Shown here one piece after another: positions 1 through 5,457 of a DNA stretch of 7,196 bases. The position numbers were made by a program, and so were the translations under genes. The notes under the pieces were generated by a model. That model was not told where the DNA came from and did no database searches. It saw nothing but the letters and a program-made list of their open reading frames with translations. Position 1 is the stretch's first letter, and each line of letters begins with the position of its first letter. Source of the stretch: an uncultured Maribacter sp. (lineage in GTDB: Bacteria > Bacteroidota > Bacteroidia > Flavobacteriales > Flavobacteriaceae); contig CAJQMW010000209.1 in NCBI GenBank assembly GCA_905479535.1, positions 1 to 7,196 on the forward strand, given 5' to 3'.

Positions 1-528
1 GTTGATTCCTTTCAGGTTTTGGTCCCCATCGAAAGTAGAAATATTCAATTGGTACTCGCTATCCATTTCCGCATACTCGCCAGCGGAAATTCCTAATTCC
101 CGTAGCCGTTCTTCGCGTAAACGTTCCTTGAATATACGCTCCAACTTTTCCAAAATAGATGTGCTTGGCGCGTCGTTGCTATAAAAGGAAGCGCGCTGTG
201 TCACCATTTCCAAATTATCTTCCATAGGTATGTACACAAGCCCGTAATAGCCCATTTGCAAAGTAGAATCTTTAGCCTGTTCCAAGGTTAAACCTTTATA
301 TTTAACATAAGAAGTGGTTTCAGACGCTATAAATTCATTTGAAAAAAAATTGCTATCGTTCAAAACGGCAATTATCCTTTTTTCGTTGTCGTTGAGATTG
401 GTCAGATATGCAATGAGAACTATCATGCCCACCATTAATATGGGACTTAAAAAGGTCATTACGACGAAGGACTTATTGCGCACCTTTGCCAAGTACTCCC
501 TGCGTATGATTAGAGGTAGCTTATTCAT
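1..528 (-). CDS. ABC-2 type transporter permease, N-terminal part (3' end outside window)
   Basis: This is the first 176 residues of a membrane subunit of an ABC exporter; the frame is open to the window edge, so the C-terminal membrane domain is not seen. It begins MNKLPLIIRREYLAKVRNKS, a cytosolic basic stretch. A hydrophobic segment follows at about residues 21-42 (FVVMTFLSPILMVGMIVLIA), then a hydrophilic extracytoplasmic region containing YGLVYIPMEDN and an acidic, helical stretch rich in Glu and Arg. One N-terminal helix followed by a large outer domain is the usual plan of NatB/YhaP-like ABC-2 permeases. The ATG overlaps the last 8 bases of the upstream ATPase gene (ATGAATAA), which indicates co-transcription, likely translational coupling, and that the two proteins work together. 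NatB exports sodium in Bacillus, but the substrate here cannot be read from sequence. Confidence 0.85.
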   Translation of the reverse strand, partial: MNKLPLIIRREYLAKVRNKSFVVMTFLSPILMVGMIVLIAYLTNLNDNEKRIIAVLNDSNFFSNEFIASETTSYVKYKGLTLEQAKDSTLQMGYYGLVYIPMEDNLEMVTQRASFYSNDAPSTSILEKLERIFKERLREERLRELGISAGEYAEMDSEYQLNISTFDGDQNLKGIN

Positions 529-1456
529 GTAAAACACCTTTGCTTTGTACAGTCCTTATAAAAATTTCGTTGGCCGAGGGTATGGTCTCAATAAAACGGT
601 TAACCATGGCCTTGGAGCTTAGGTAGCTCAGTATAGTGCTGGAATCGCCAGAAGCCAACTGTATAGAAAAGTTCAACTGCTTTTCCTCTTGGTCGTAATC
701 GGAAGATAGCATCTGAAATTTTTCCTTCAATTCATTCAATAAGTCTGGGGTTCGTGGTTGCAAACTTACATCATAGATGTTATTCTTGTACGCTTTTTTA
801 ATGTCGGAAAGTTTGCCATCCAAGATTTTTTCCGATTGATGAATCAACGCAATATATTCACATAGTTCCTCTACCGATTCCATGCGATGTGTGGAAAAGA
901 TAATGGAAGTACCATTTTCTTTCAATTCTAAGATTTCATCCTTAATTATATTGGCGTTTATGGGGTCGAAACCACTAAAAGGCTCATCAAAAATGAGCAA
1001 TTTGGGCTCATGTAGAACAGTAACGATAAACTGAATTTTTTGAGCCATCCCTTTGGACAGTTCCTGTATTTTTTTGTTCCACCAATCTCCGATCTCCAAT
1101 CGCTCAAACCAGAACTTCAATTTCGCCTTGGCATCTTGTTTTGAAAGTCCTTTCAATTGCGCCAGATAAAGTGCTTGTTCCCCTACCTTCATGCTCTTGT
1201 ACAAGCCCCGTTCTTCGGGCAGGTAGCCTATTTGAGCAATATGGTGTGGTTTTAAAGGTTCCCCATCAAAAAAGACTTTTCCTTGGTCGGGATAAGTAAT
1301 TTGGTTGATTATGCGGATCAGGGTAGTTTTTCCGGCACCGTTGGGTCCCAATAGACCATAAATACTGTTTTTGGGAATTTCTAAAGAAACATTTTTTAAC
1401 GCAGTATGGTTTCCAAATTGTTTGGTGACCTGTTGAGTTACCAAAATATTATTCAT
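521..1456 (-). CDS. ABC transporter ATP-binding protein (NatA/YhaQ-like, with C-terminal DUF4162-like region)
   Basis: The product is 311 residues and is the cytoplasmic ATPase subunit of an exporter; its partner is the permease that starts inside its stop region. Visible motifs: Walker A GPNGAGKTT at 37-45, Q-loop region near IGYLPEERGLY at 76-86, signature LSKGM at 133-137 (a common variant of LSGGQ), Walker B LLIFDEP at 153-159, D-loop SGFDP at 161-165 and switch histidine in STH at 188-190. The YLPEERGLY sequence and the long tail after residue 220 are typical of the NatA-type group with a DUF4162 C-terminal domain. The frame is open 26 codons further upstream, to 1534. I chose the ATG at 1456 because the family normally starts just before the first strand (here NNILVTQQVTKQFG), and the extra residues look like non-coding translation. 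The substrate is unknown. Confidence 0.93.
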   Translation of the reverse strand: MNNILVTQQVTKQFGNHTALKNVSLEIPKNSIYGLLGPNGAGKTTLIRIINQITYPDQGKVFFDGEPLKPHHIAQIGYLPEERGLYKSMKVGEQALYLAQLKGLSKQDAKAKLKFWFERLEIGDWWNKKIQELSKGMAQKIQFIVTVLHEPKLLIFDEPFSGFDPINANIIKDEILELKENGTSIIFSTHRMESVEELCEYIALIHQSEKILDGKLSDIKKAYKNNIYDVSLQPRTPDLLNELKEKFQMLSSDYDQEEKQLNFSIQLASGDSSTILSYLSSKAMVNRFIETIPSANEIFIRTVQSKGVLHE

Positions 1457-1470
1457 GCATGCAATTTTTT

Positions 1471-1478
1471 CAAAGATA
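1471..1478 (-). promoter_or_regulatory. Possible -7 promoter element (TATCTTTG) of the ABC operon
   Basis: On the minus strand TATCTTTG fits the Bacteroidota -7 consensus TAnnTTTG exactly and lies 14 bases before the chosen ATG of the ATPase gene, so any leader would be only about 8 nt. No TTG lies 17-23 bases upstream, so this is a half-match only. It independently supports the start at 1456 over the longer frame. Confidence 0.35.
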
Positions 1479-1580
1479 TAGAAATGCCCACTATTACTTG
1501 GTATTTGAAGCGAATTCAAGAGAAATAGTTTCACAAAAACAAACAGTGGCCACCATCTTAAGAGTCAAACTTTCGTCGCG

Positions 1581-1655
1581 GTCAGTTCATCCGACCACTT
1601 TGCTTCGACCTTCGGTCTTCCAAAACGGGAAAAGTGGGCCACCAAAACCCACCCT
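1581..1655. repeat. Imperfect direct repeat, copy A
   Basis: Bases 1581-1630 match 1688-1737 at 44 of 50 positions without gaps (6 substitutions counted by eye). After a diverged 12-13 base stretch the match resumes with the identical 13-mer caaaacccaccct at 1643-1655. The repeat offset is 107-108 bp. Each copy contains a small hairpin gacc-ttc-ggtc. Copy A can also form gtggg/cccac (1634-1638 with 1648-1652). Confidence 0.8.
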
Positions 1656-1669
1656 ACACTAACGTTAAG

Positions 1670-1689
1670 ACCCCGCCATACGGCGGGGT
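1670..1689. other. GC-rich hairpin between the two repeat copies
   Basis: The arms accccgcc (1670-1677) and ggcggggt (1682-1689) pair perfectly over 8 bp around a 4-nt loop (atac). No T-run follows on either strand, so it does not look like a classic intrinsic terminator. It may be the core of a palindromic intergenic repeat or a structured RNA element. Confidence 0.7.
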
Positions 1690-1763
1690 TAGTTCATCCT
1701 ACCTCTTTGTTTCGACCTTCGGTCTTTCAAAACGGGGATTCACTAAAAAACAAAACCCACCCT
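1688..1763. repeat. Imperfect direct repeat, copy B
   Basis: This is the second copy of the 75-nt element. Its left end overlaps the right arm of the GC-rich hairpin at 1670-1689. Its last 8 bases (1756-1763) form part of the left arm of the terminator-like hairpin at 1745-1782. The 13-mer caaaacccaccct lies at 1751-1763. Sharing between repeat ends and hairpin arms suggests repeat and hairpins are one composite element. Confidence 0.8.
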
Positions 1764-1782
1764 TAAAAGAATTAAGGATGGG
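1745..1782 (-). terminator. Likely intrinsic terminator of the grpE-dnaJ operon
   Basis: Arms 1756-1766 and 1772-1782 pair at 10 of 11 positions (one C-A mismatch) around a 5-nt loop. On the minus strand the stem is followed by TTTTGTTTTTT (1755-1745). It lies about 90 bases after the dnaJ stop. Two other hairpins come between, so it may be the last of several termination points. Confidence 0.65.
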
Positions 1783-1807
1783 AAAAAAATTGCTATGAAA
1801 AAGAAAA

Positions 1808-1831
1808 TTAATATTGGTCTCCCAATATTAA
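1808..1831. other. A+T-rich hairpin in the dnaJ 3' region
   Basis: Ten paired bases (1808-1817 with 1822-1831, arms ttaatattgg / ccaatattaa) enclose a tctc loop. No T-tract adjoins it on the minus strand. It could stabilise the dnaJ mRNA 3' end or be incidental. Confidence 0.5.
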
Positions 1832-1850
1832 ATCAAATATACGTTTTTTA

Positions 1851-1869
1851 TTTAAAAACCAAAGGTTTT
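1851..1869 (-). terminator. Weak terminator-like hairpin right after dnaJ
   Basis: Six base pairs (1855-1860 with 1864-1869, aaaacc / ggtttt) with a 3-nt loop start 4 bases after the dnaJ stop codon. On the minus strand the stem runs into five T residues. The stem is short and poor in G+C, so any termination would be partial. Confidence 0.35.
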
Positions 1870-1873
1870 CGAA

Positions 1874-2995
1874 CTAAGAGAACATATCTTTTACTTTTTC
1901 AAAAAATGACTTGTCGGATTTTTCCGGTTTAGGTTCAAAATTTTCATTACCCTGCATTCGCTCAAAAAAGTCTTTTTGCTCCTTGTTCAACTCTTTCGGT
2001 GTCCAAACATTTACATGAACTAAGAGATCACCGGATCCATAGCCGTTTAAGCTAGAAATACCTTTGCCCCTTAACCTTAGAATTTTACCCGATTGGATAC
2101 CTGGTTCCAATTTGATCCTAACCTTACCGCCAACAGCATCTATCTCTTTAGAGGTACCTAATACTGCCTCGGAAATACTCACGTACAGATCATAATGTAA
2201 ATTGTCACCCTCTCTTTTGAGGGTCTTATGTTCTTGGGTTTCAATAGCGACCAATAAATCTCCTGGAACCCCGTTACCTGGGGCATCATTACCTTTTCCC
2301 GGAACCTTAAGTTGCATCCCTTCCTCCATACCGGCCGGAATGTTTATAGATACGGTTTCCTCCGTAATACGTAGTCCTTGTGCATCCGCATCGTTTGGTT
2401 TTCCGTCCAATATTTGACCACTACCGCCACATGTACTACAGGTTGCCGCTGTCTGCATTCTCCCAAGAATGGTATTCTGTACCTTAGTAACCTGACCACG
2501 ACCGTTGCATGTGGTACATGTTTTATAGGTAACGCCCTCTGCCTGTAATTTTCGCTTAACTTTTACCTTTTTCTCTACACCGTTAGCAATTTCCTCCAAA
2601 GTTAATTTTACACGTATCCTAAGGTTGCTGCCCTTTACACGTCTTTGACCACCGCCGCCAAAACCGCTGAAACCACCAAAACCGCCGCCGCCAAAGGCAC
2701 TGCCGAAAATATCACCAAATTGACTGAAGATATCCTCCATGTTCATACCACCGCCGCCAAAACCGCCACCACCTTCAAAGGCGGCATGACCAAATTGGTC
2801 ATAGCGAGCTTTTTTATCGGCGTTACTCAATACTTCGTAAGCTTCCGCAGCCTTCCTGAATTGTTCTTCTGCCTTGGTATCCCCCGGATTTTTATCAGGA
2901 TGATGCTCCAATGCTTTCTTTCTATACGCCTTTTTTATTTCAGCGGCCGCAGCATTTTTGCTAACACCCAGTATGTCATAATAATCTTCCTTCAT
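1874..2995 (-). CDS. dnaJ: Chaperone protein DnaJ (Hsp40) with a two-motif zinc domain
   Basis: This 373-residue co-chaperone delivers unfolded clients to DnaK and stimulates its ATPase in the cytoplasm. The J domain spans about 4-70 with HPD at 32-34. A Gly/Phe-rich linker runs about 74-117. The zinc domain at about 160-193 has only two CxxCxGxG motifs (C160/C163 and C186/C189) instead of the usual four. The two C-terminal beta domains and dimer region follow from about 205 (IPAGMEEGMQLKVPGKG, GDLLV at 245-249 and 322-326). By spacing, the retained motifs match motifs 2 and 3 of E. coli DnaJ, so one zinc site should remain and the site made by motifs 1 and 4 is absent. Length and all other parts are normal. 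It starts 9 bases after the grpE stop, in the same operon. Confidence 0.97.
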   Translation of the reverse strand: MKEDYYDILGVSKNAAAAEIKKAYRKKALEHHPDKNPGDTKAEEQFRKAAEAYEVLSNADKKARYDQFGHAAFEGGGGFGGGGMNMEDIFSQFGDIFGSAFGGGGFGGFSGFGGGGQRRVKGSNLRIRVKLTLEEIANGVEKKVKVKRKLQAEGVTYKTCTTCNGRGQVTKVQNTILGRMQTAATCSTCGGSGQILDGKPNDADAQGLRITEETVSINIPAGMEEGMQLKVPGKGNDAPGNGVPGDLLVAIETQEHKTLKREGDNLHYDLYVSISEAVLGTSKEIDAVGGKVRIKLEPGIQSGKILRLRGKGISSLNGYGSGDLLVHVNVWTPKELNKEQKDFFERMQGNENFEPKPEKSDKSFFEKVKDMFS

Positions 2996-3004
2996 ACTTC
3001 TTTC

Positions 3005-3565
3005 TTAGTTTCCCACGACTACTTTTGGGTGACGAATAATTCTATCGCCTAGTTTATATCCTTTTTCAATAACGTCTATTACCTTGCCCTTCATCTTTTT
3101 ATTTGGTGCTGGAATTTGCGTTATCGCGTCGTGGATCTCAGCATCAAAAGTATCGCCAGGTTCAACTTCTAAATCTTGTAGCCCCTTTGATTTTAAGGTT
3201 TCCTTTAATTTTCCGTTAATCAGTTGAACGCCCTTGAACATTTCCTCGTCATCAGACTTAGAGAGTTCTTTTAGCGCTCGTTCAAAATCATCCAAAACAG
3301 GCAGCAAGGACACGATAACCTCTTGTCCCGCTGTTTTGAACAAATCCATCCGTTCCTTGGACGTACGTCTCTTATAATTTTCGAATTCCGCAAAAAGCCT
3401 TAAAAACTTATCCTTTTCTTTTGCCAACCCTTCCCTAAGGGAATCCTCTTCGCCAATTTCTTGCTTATCCGATACCCTCTCCTGTGCACTCTCCTCATTT
3501 CCAATAGTTTCATCTTGGGAGATTACTTCTTCATCCATTTCTTCCTCTTTATTTTTCTTGCTCAT
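3005..3565 (-). CDS. grpE: Nucleotide exchange factor GrpE
   Basis: This 186-residue cytoplasmic dimer releases ADP from DnaK. The first ~45 residues are strongly acidic and low in complexity, as usual for GrpE. A long helix/coiled-coil segment follows (about 44-100, including FAEFENYKRRTSKER at 58-72). A four-helix part and the C-terminal beta domain with the family signature KGYKLGDRIIRHPKVVV at 168-184 complete it. The length is normal. It is first in the operon with dnaJ 9 bases downstream; neither dnaK nor an hrcA-type repressor gene adjoins. A promoter matching the flavobacterial consensus lies 36-67 bases upstream of the ATG, giving a leader of roughly 30 nt. The spacer before the ATG has only a purine-rich AAAAAGAGA rather than a true Shine-Dalgarno site. 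Confidence 0.97.
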   Translation of the reverse strand: MSKKNKEEEMDEEVISQDETIGNEESAQERVSDKQEIGEEDSLREGLAKEKDKFLRLFAEFENYKRRTSKERMDLFKTAGQEVIVSLLPVLDDFERALKELSKSDDEEMFKGVQLINGKLKETLKSKGLQDLEVEPGDTFDAEIHDAITQIPAPNKKMKGKVIDVIEKGYKLGDRIIRHPKVVVGN

Positions 3566-3600
3566 ATACTATCTCTTTTTAATGGCTGATTTTGAGGTGG

Positions 3601-3632
3601 CAAAAGTACTGCCAATTCTTTAAAAATGTCAA
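3601..3632 (-). promoter_or_regulatory. Promoter of the grpE-dnaJ operon
   Basis: On the minus strand TTG (3632-3630) is followed after 21 bases by TACTTTTG (3608-3601). This agrees with the flavobacterial promoter pattern TTG-N17-23-TAnnTTTG. The TTG is embedded in TTTTGACATTT and sits across the junction of the tandem repeat at 3624-3639, so a protein bound there would compete with polymerase. Confidence 0.7.
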
Positions 3633-3639
3633 AATGTCA
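3624..3639. repeat. Perfect 8-bp tandem repeat over the grpE -33 element
   Basis: AAATGTCA occurs twice head to tail (3624-3631 and 3632-3639); on the minus strand this reads TGACATTT twice. Its position over the -33 element of a chaperone operon makes it a candidate operator for heat-shock control. The repeat is seen directly; the role is inference. Confidence 0.6.
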
Positions 3640-3650
3640 CAAAAGATTAT

Positions 3651-3677
3651 AAAAAAATCCGCAAACTGCGGATTTTT
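3651..3677 (-). terminator. Intrinsic terminator downstream of the TIGR01777 epimerase gene
   Basis: A perfect 11-bp stem (3653-3663 with 3667-3677) with a 3-nt loop and core atccgca/tgcggat is followed on the minus strand by a run of T (3657-3651, partly within the stem). It lies 27 bases after the epimerase stop and insulates grpE from upstream transcription. The A/T flanks make it nearly symmetrical, but no plus-strand gene leads into it. Confidence 0.85.
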
Positions 3678-3703
3678 CATTTATGCTGTATTTACTGTTA
3701 TAC

Positions 3704-4666
3704 CTACGAAATGTACTCTTTGTTTAAATCTGAGGTAATTGTCTCATCCTTGTTTTCTTTTTCATATATAGCCTCCAAAGCACCACAGATATTCTGAAAT
3801 TTAAAAACAAAACCTTCTTCTTCTATTTTCTTGCTACTTACTCTCTGGCTAGCGAAAAGTATGTACGACATTTCTCCAAGTATGAGTTTCATCATGAATT
3901 CCGGAATGTTCGGTAAAAAGAGTGGGCGATCCAAAACTTTGGCAATTTCCTTGACCAATTTATTATTGGTCACCGGATTGGGACCTACGCCGTTGTAAAT
4001 TCCGCTCAACTCATTTTCGGCAACGAATAGGAAGATTCTGGCCAAATCTGAAATATGTATCCAAGACTGCCATTGTTCCCCGCTACCAAAAGCAGCCCCA
4101 ACATAATTTTTGATGGGTTTCGCTATTTCCGGCAGGGCGCCCCCGTCACTAGACATCACCAAACCGATCCTCACCTTTGCAACATTGGGAACCGAATTAT
4201 TAAAAGTATCCACCTCCTTTTCCCAAATTTCTACCACTTCTCCTAAAAAACTATCATCGACCCCTGAGTCCTCCTCCGAATAATAATTCGTGGTTGAATC
4301 TGGATAAATACCTATAGCGGAAGCCGATATTATAGCGTTAATCGTATGATTTGGAAGTTTATTAATGGATTGACGTAGTGTTTGGAGCGAATTTATTCTA
4401 CTCTCAATGATTACTTTCTTATAACTGCTCGTCCAACGTTCAGAAATACTGGCTCCCGCTAAATTGATTATTACGGAAACACCACTAAAACAATCGGTAT
4501 CTATTTCTTTCTTATCCGGATTCCAATGAAAACCTTTGTAATTGGGTTCGGAAACTATTTTTTCTTTGCTTGTTGTAAGATAGTTTACTTCATAACCTTT
4601 GCGGTGACATTGCGAAACCAATTCTCCGCCAATTAATCCAGTCGCTCCTGTTATCAATACTTTCAT
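3704..4666 (-). CDS. TIGR01777 family NAD(P)-dependent epimerase (SDR39U1/YfcH-like)
   Basis: This is a 320-residue cytoplasmic atypical extended short-chain dehydrogenase. The N-terminal Rossmann nucleotide site is GATGLIG at 7-13. Other family landmarks are NLAGASI at 68-74, RW at 77-78, ESR at 88-90, SASAIGIY at 114-121, GSGEQWQSWIH at 194-204, and a C-terminal DUF1731-like segment ending with SQRVSSKKIEEEGF at 273-286. The length is close to the usual 300 or so, with a short charged tail after 300. The family is assigned to sugar-nucleotide-epimerase-like folds, but the substrate is unknown even for well-studied members. The gene stands alone: 127 bases separate it from mnmD upstream, it has its own terminator, and a -7-like element lies just before its ATG. 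Confidence 0.93.
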   Translation of the reverse strand: MKVLITGATGLIGGELVSQCHRKGYEVNYLTTSKEKIVSEPNYKGFHWNPDKKEIDTDCFSGVSVIINLAGASISERWTSSYKKVIIESRINSLQTLRQSINKLPNHTINAIISASAIGIYPDSTTNYYSEEDSGVDDSFLGEVVEIWEKEVDTFNNSVPNVAKVRIGLVMSSDGGALPEIAKPIKNYVGAAFGSGEQWQSWIHISDLARIFLFVAENELSGIYNGVGPNPVTNNKLVKEIAKVLDRPLFLPNIPEFMMKLILGEMSYILFASQRVSSKKIEEEGFVFKFQNICGALEAIYEKENKDETITSDLNKEYIS

Positions 4667-4671
4667 AAGTC

Positions 4672-4679
4672 CAAAGATA
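4672..4679 (-). promoter_or_regulatory. Possible -7 promoter element of the epimerase gene
   Basis: TATCTTTG on the minus strand ends 5 bases before the epimerase ATG and fits TAnnTTTG exactly. If used, the transcript would start at or next to the ATG (leaderless or nearly so). No TTG lies 17-23 bases upstream, so support is partial. Confidence 0.35.
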
Positions 4680-4717
4680 TCGGTTTTATATATCTGTGGG
4701 ATATCATTTAATTTGGA

Positions 4718-4745
4718 TTTAACAGAGTTGTCAAAAGTTTAACAG
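4718..4745. repeat. Pair of TTTAACAG direct repeats, 20 bp apart
   Basis: tttaacag occurs at 4718-4725 and again at 4738-4745, a start-to-start spacing of two helical turns, in the spacer between mnmD and the epimerase gene. The spacing is compatible with a dimer binding one face of the helix, but two 8-mers in A+T-rich DNA can arise by chance. Confidence 0.3.
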
Positions 4746-4793
4746 GCCCTACAATAAGTGCGAGGAACAGCGATTTTCATAATGGTAGACAGA

Positions 4794-5456
4794 CTAAACT
4801 TTTTGACCTCTTAACATTTCCCGTTTTCCTGGGGGTCCCGGAAGTCTTTCTACCACGAATCCGACTTCTTGCATCGCCCTTCTAACACTACCCTTTGCCG
4901 AATAGGTCACCAGATAGCCCTTTGTTCGTAGGGCATCATACATTTTTTTAAAAATAGCTACTGTCCAAAGTTCCGGTTGCACCCTAGCGCCGAAAGCATC
5001 AAAATAAATGAGGTCGAACGCATTTTTGGAGTCAATTTCGCTAAAATCTTTCTTTTCTTTCCTAAGTTTAAAATTACGGGTGATGCTTACTTTTTGCTCC
5101 CATGGTGAATTGTGCATTGAATCAAAACAACCATTTAAAGATTCAGCCTGAAGGGTTGAAATGTGGTCCAGCTTTATATGCTCCTCCTTTGAAATAGGAT
5201 AAGCTTCCACCCCTGTGTATTCGATGTCCAGTAGTAGCCGTTCGGATTCCTTTAAGGTAATAAGTGCATTAAGCCCAGTACCGAAACCTATTTCCAGAAT
5301 ATTCAATTTGGTATCCTTGAACAATTCAAGTCCATTTTTGATGAACACGTGATAGGCTTCTTGGATAGCCCCATGTTTAGAATGGTACTGTTCCTCCCAA
5401 TCCTTTATTTGGATGGTTTTAGAACCATCGGCCGTAATTATTATTTCCCGTTTCAT
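4794..5456 (-). CDS. mnmD: tRNA (5-methylaminomethyl-2-thiouridine)(34)-methyltransferase MnmD
   Basis: This 220-residue SAM-dependent enzyme (Methyltransf_30, formerly DUF752) transfers a methyl group to the 5-aminomethyl side chain of the tRNA wobble uridine, forming mnm5(s2)U. SAM motif I is LEIGFGTGLN at 54-63. DLIYFDAFGARVQPELW at 148-164 holds the family DAF...PELW motif. TYSAKGSVRRAMQEVGF at 184-200 and LPGPPGKREMLRG at 205-217 are the C-terminal signatures. It matches the methyltransferase half of E. coli MnmC and lacks the FAD-oxidase half, as in the stand-alone Aquifex enzyme. The ATG follows the stop of the DUF4920 gene after one base (TAGGATG), so the two are co-transcribed and probably translationally coupled. 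No clear terminator follows its stop. Confidence 0.94.
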   Translation of the reverse strand: MKREIIITADGSKTIQIKDWEEQYHSKHGAIQEAYHVFIKNGLELFKDTKLNILEIGFGTGLNALITLKESERLLLDIEYTGVEAYPISKEEHIKLDHISTLQAESLNGCFDSMHNSPWEQKVSITRNFKLRKEKKDFSEIDSKNAFDLIYFDAFGARVQPELWTVAIFKKMYDALRTKGYLVTYSAKGSVRRAMQEVGFVVERLPGPPGKREMLRGQKV

Positions 5457-5457
5457 C

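Larger units (their letters stand above)
1457..1873. other. 417-bp gene-free island with repeats and hairpins
   Basis: No convincing gene lies between dnaJ and the ABC ATPase gene, which point the same way. From the dnaJ side the stretch holds a weak hairpin (1855-1869), an A+T-rich 10-bp hairpin (1808-1831) and a terminator-like hairpin with T-tract (1745-1782). Next come the second copy of an imperfect repeat (1688-1763), a GC-rich hairpin (1670-1689), the first repeat copy (1581-1655), a short palindrome agtggccac near 1546, and finally a possible promoter element for the ABC operon. The 1540-1740 part is visibly richer in G+C than the flanking A+T-rich spacer. A short plus-strand frame (1459-1662) crosses it but has no start signal and no protein-like composition. 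Confidence 0.8.

Noticed and set aside
1457..1534. 26-codon N-terminal extension of the ABC ATPase
   Set aside because: The extra residues precede the normal family N-terminus, and a promoter-like TATCTTTG lies within this stretch.
1459..1662. Open plus-strand frame of 67 codons across the gene-free island
   Set aside because: It starts inside the ABC promoter region, spans repeat copy A and has low-complexity, unrecognisable sequence. The second repeat copy does not continue the frame.
1581..1763. CRISPR array or attC-like integron site
   Set aside because: There are only two diverged copies, with no regular spacers, no cas or integrase gene, and no core-site pattern.
2650..2790. Trinucleotide (ccgcca-type) repetitive stretch
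   Set aside because: It is explained by the Gly/Phe-rich linker of DnaJ encoded on the minus strand.
2645..3052. Open plus-strand frame of 135 codons rich in Thr, Ala and Lys
   Set aside because: It is the antisense reading of the Gly-rich linker and J domain of dnaJ; its composition follows from the Gly codons on the other strand.
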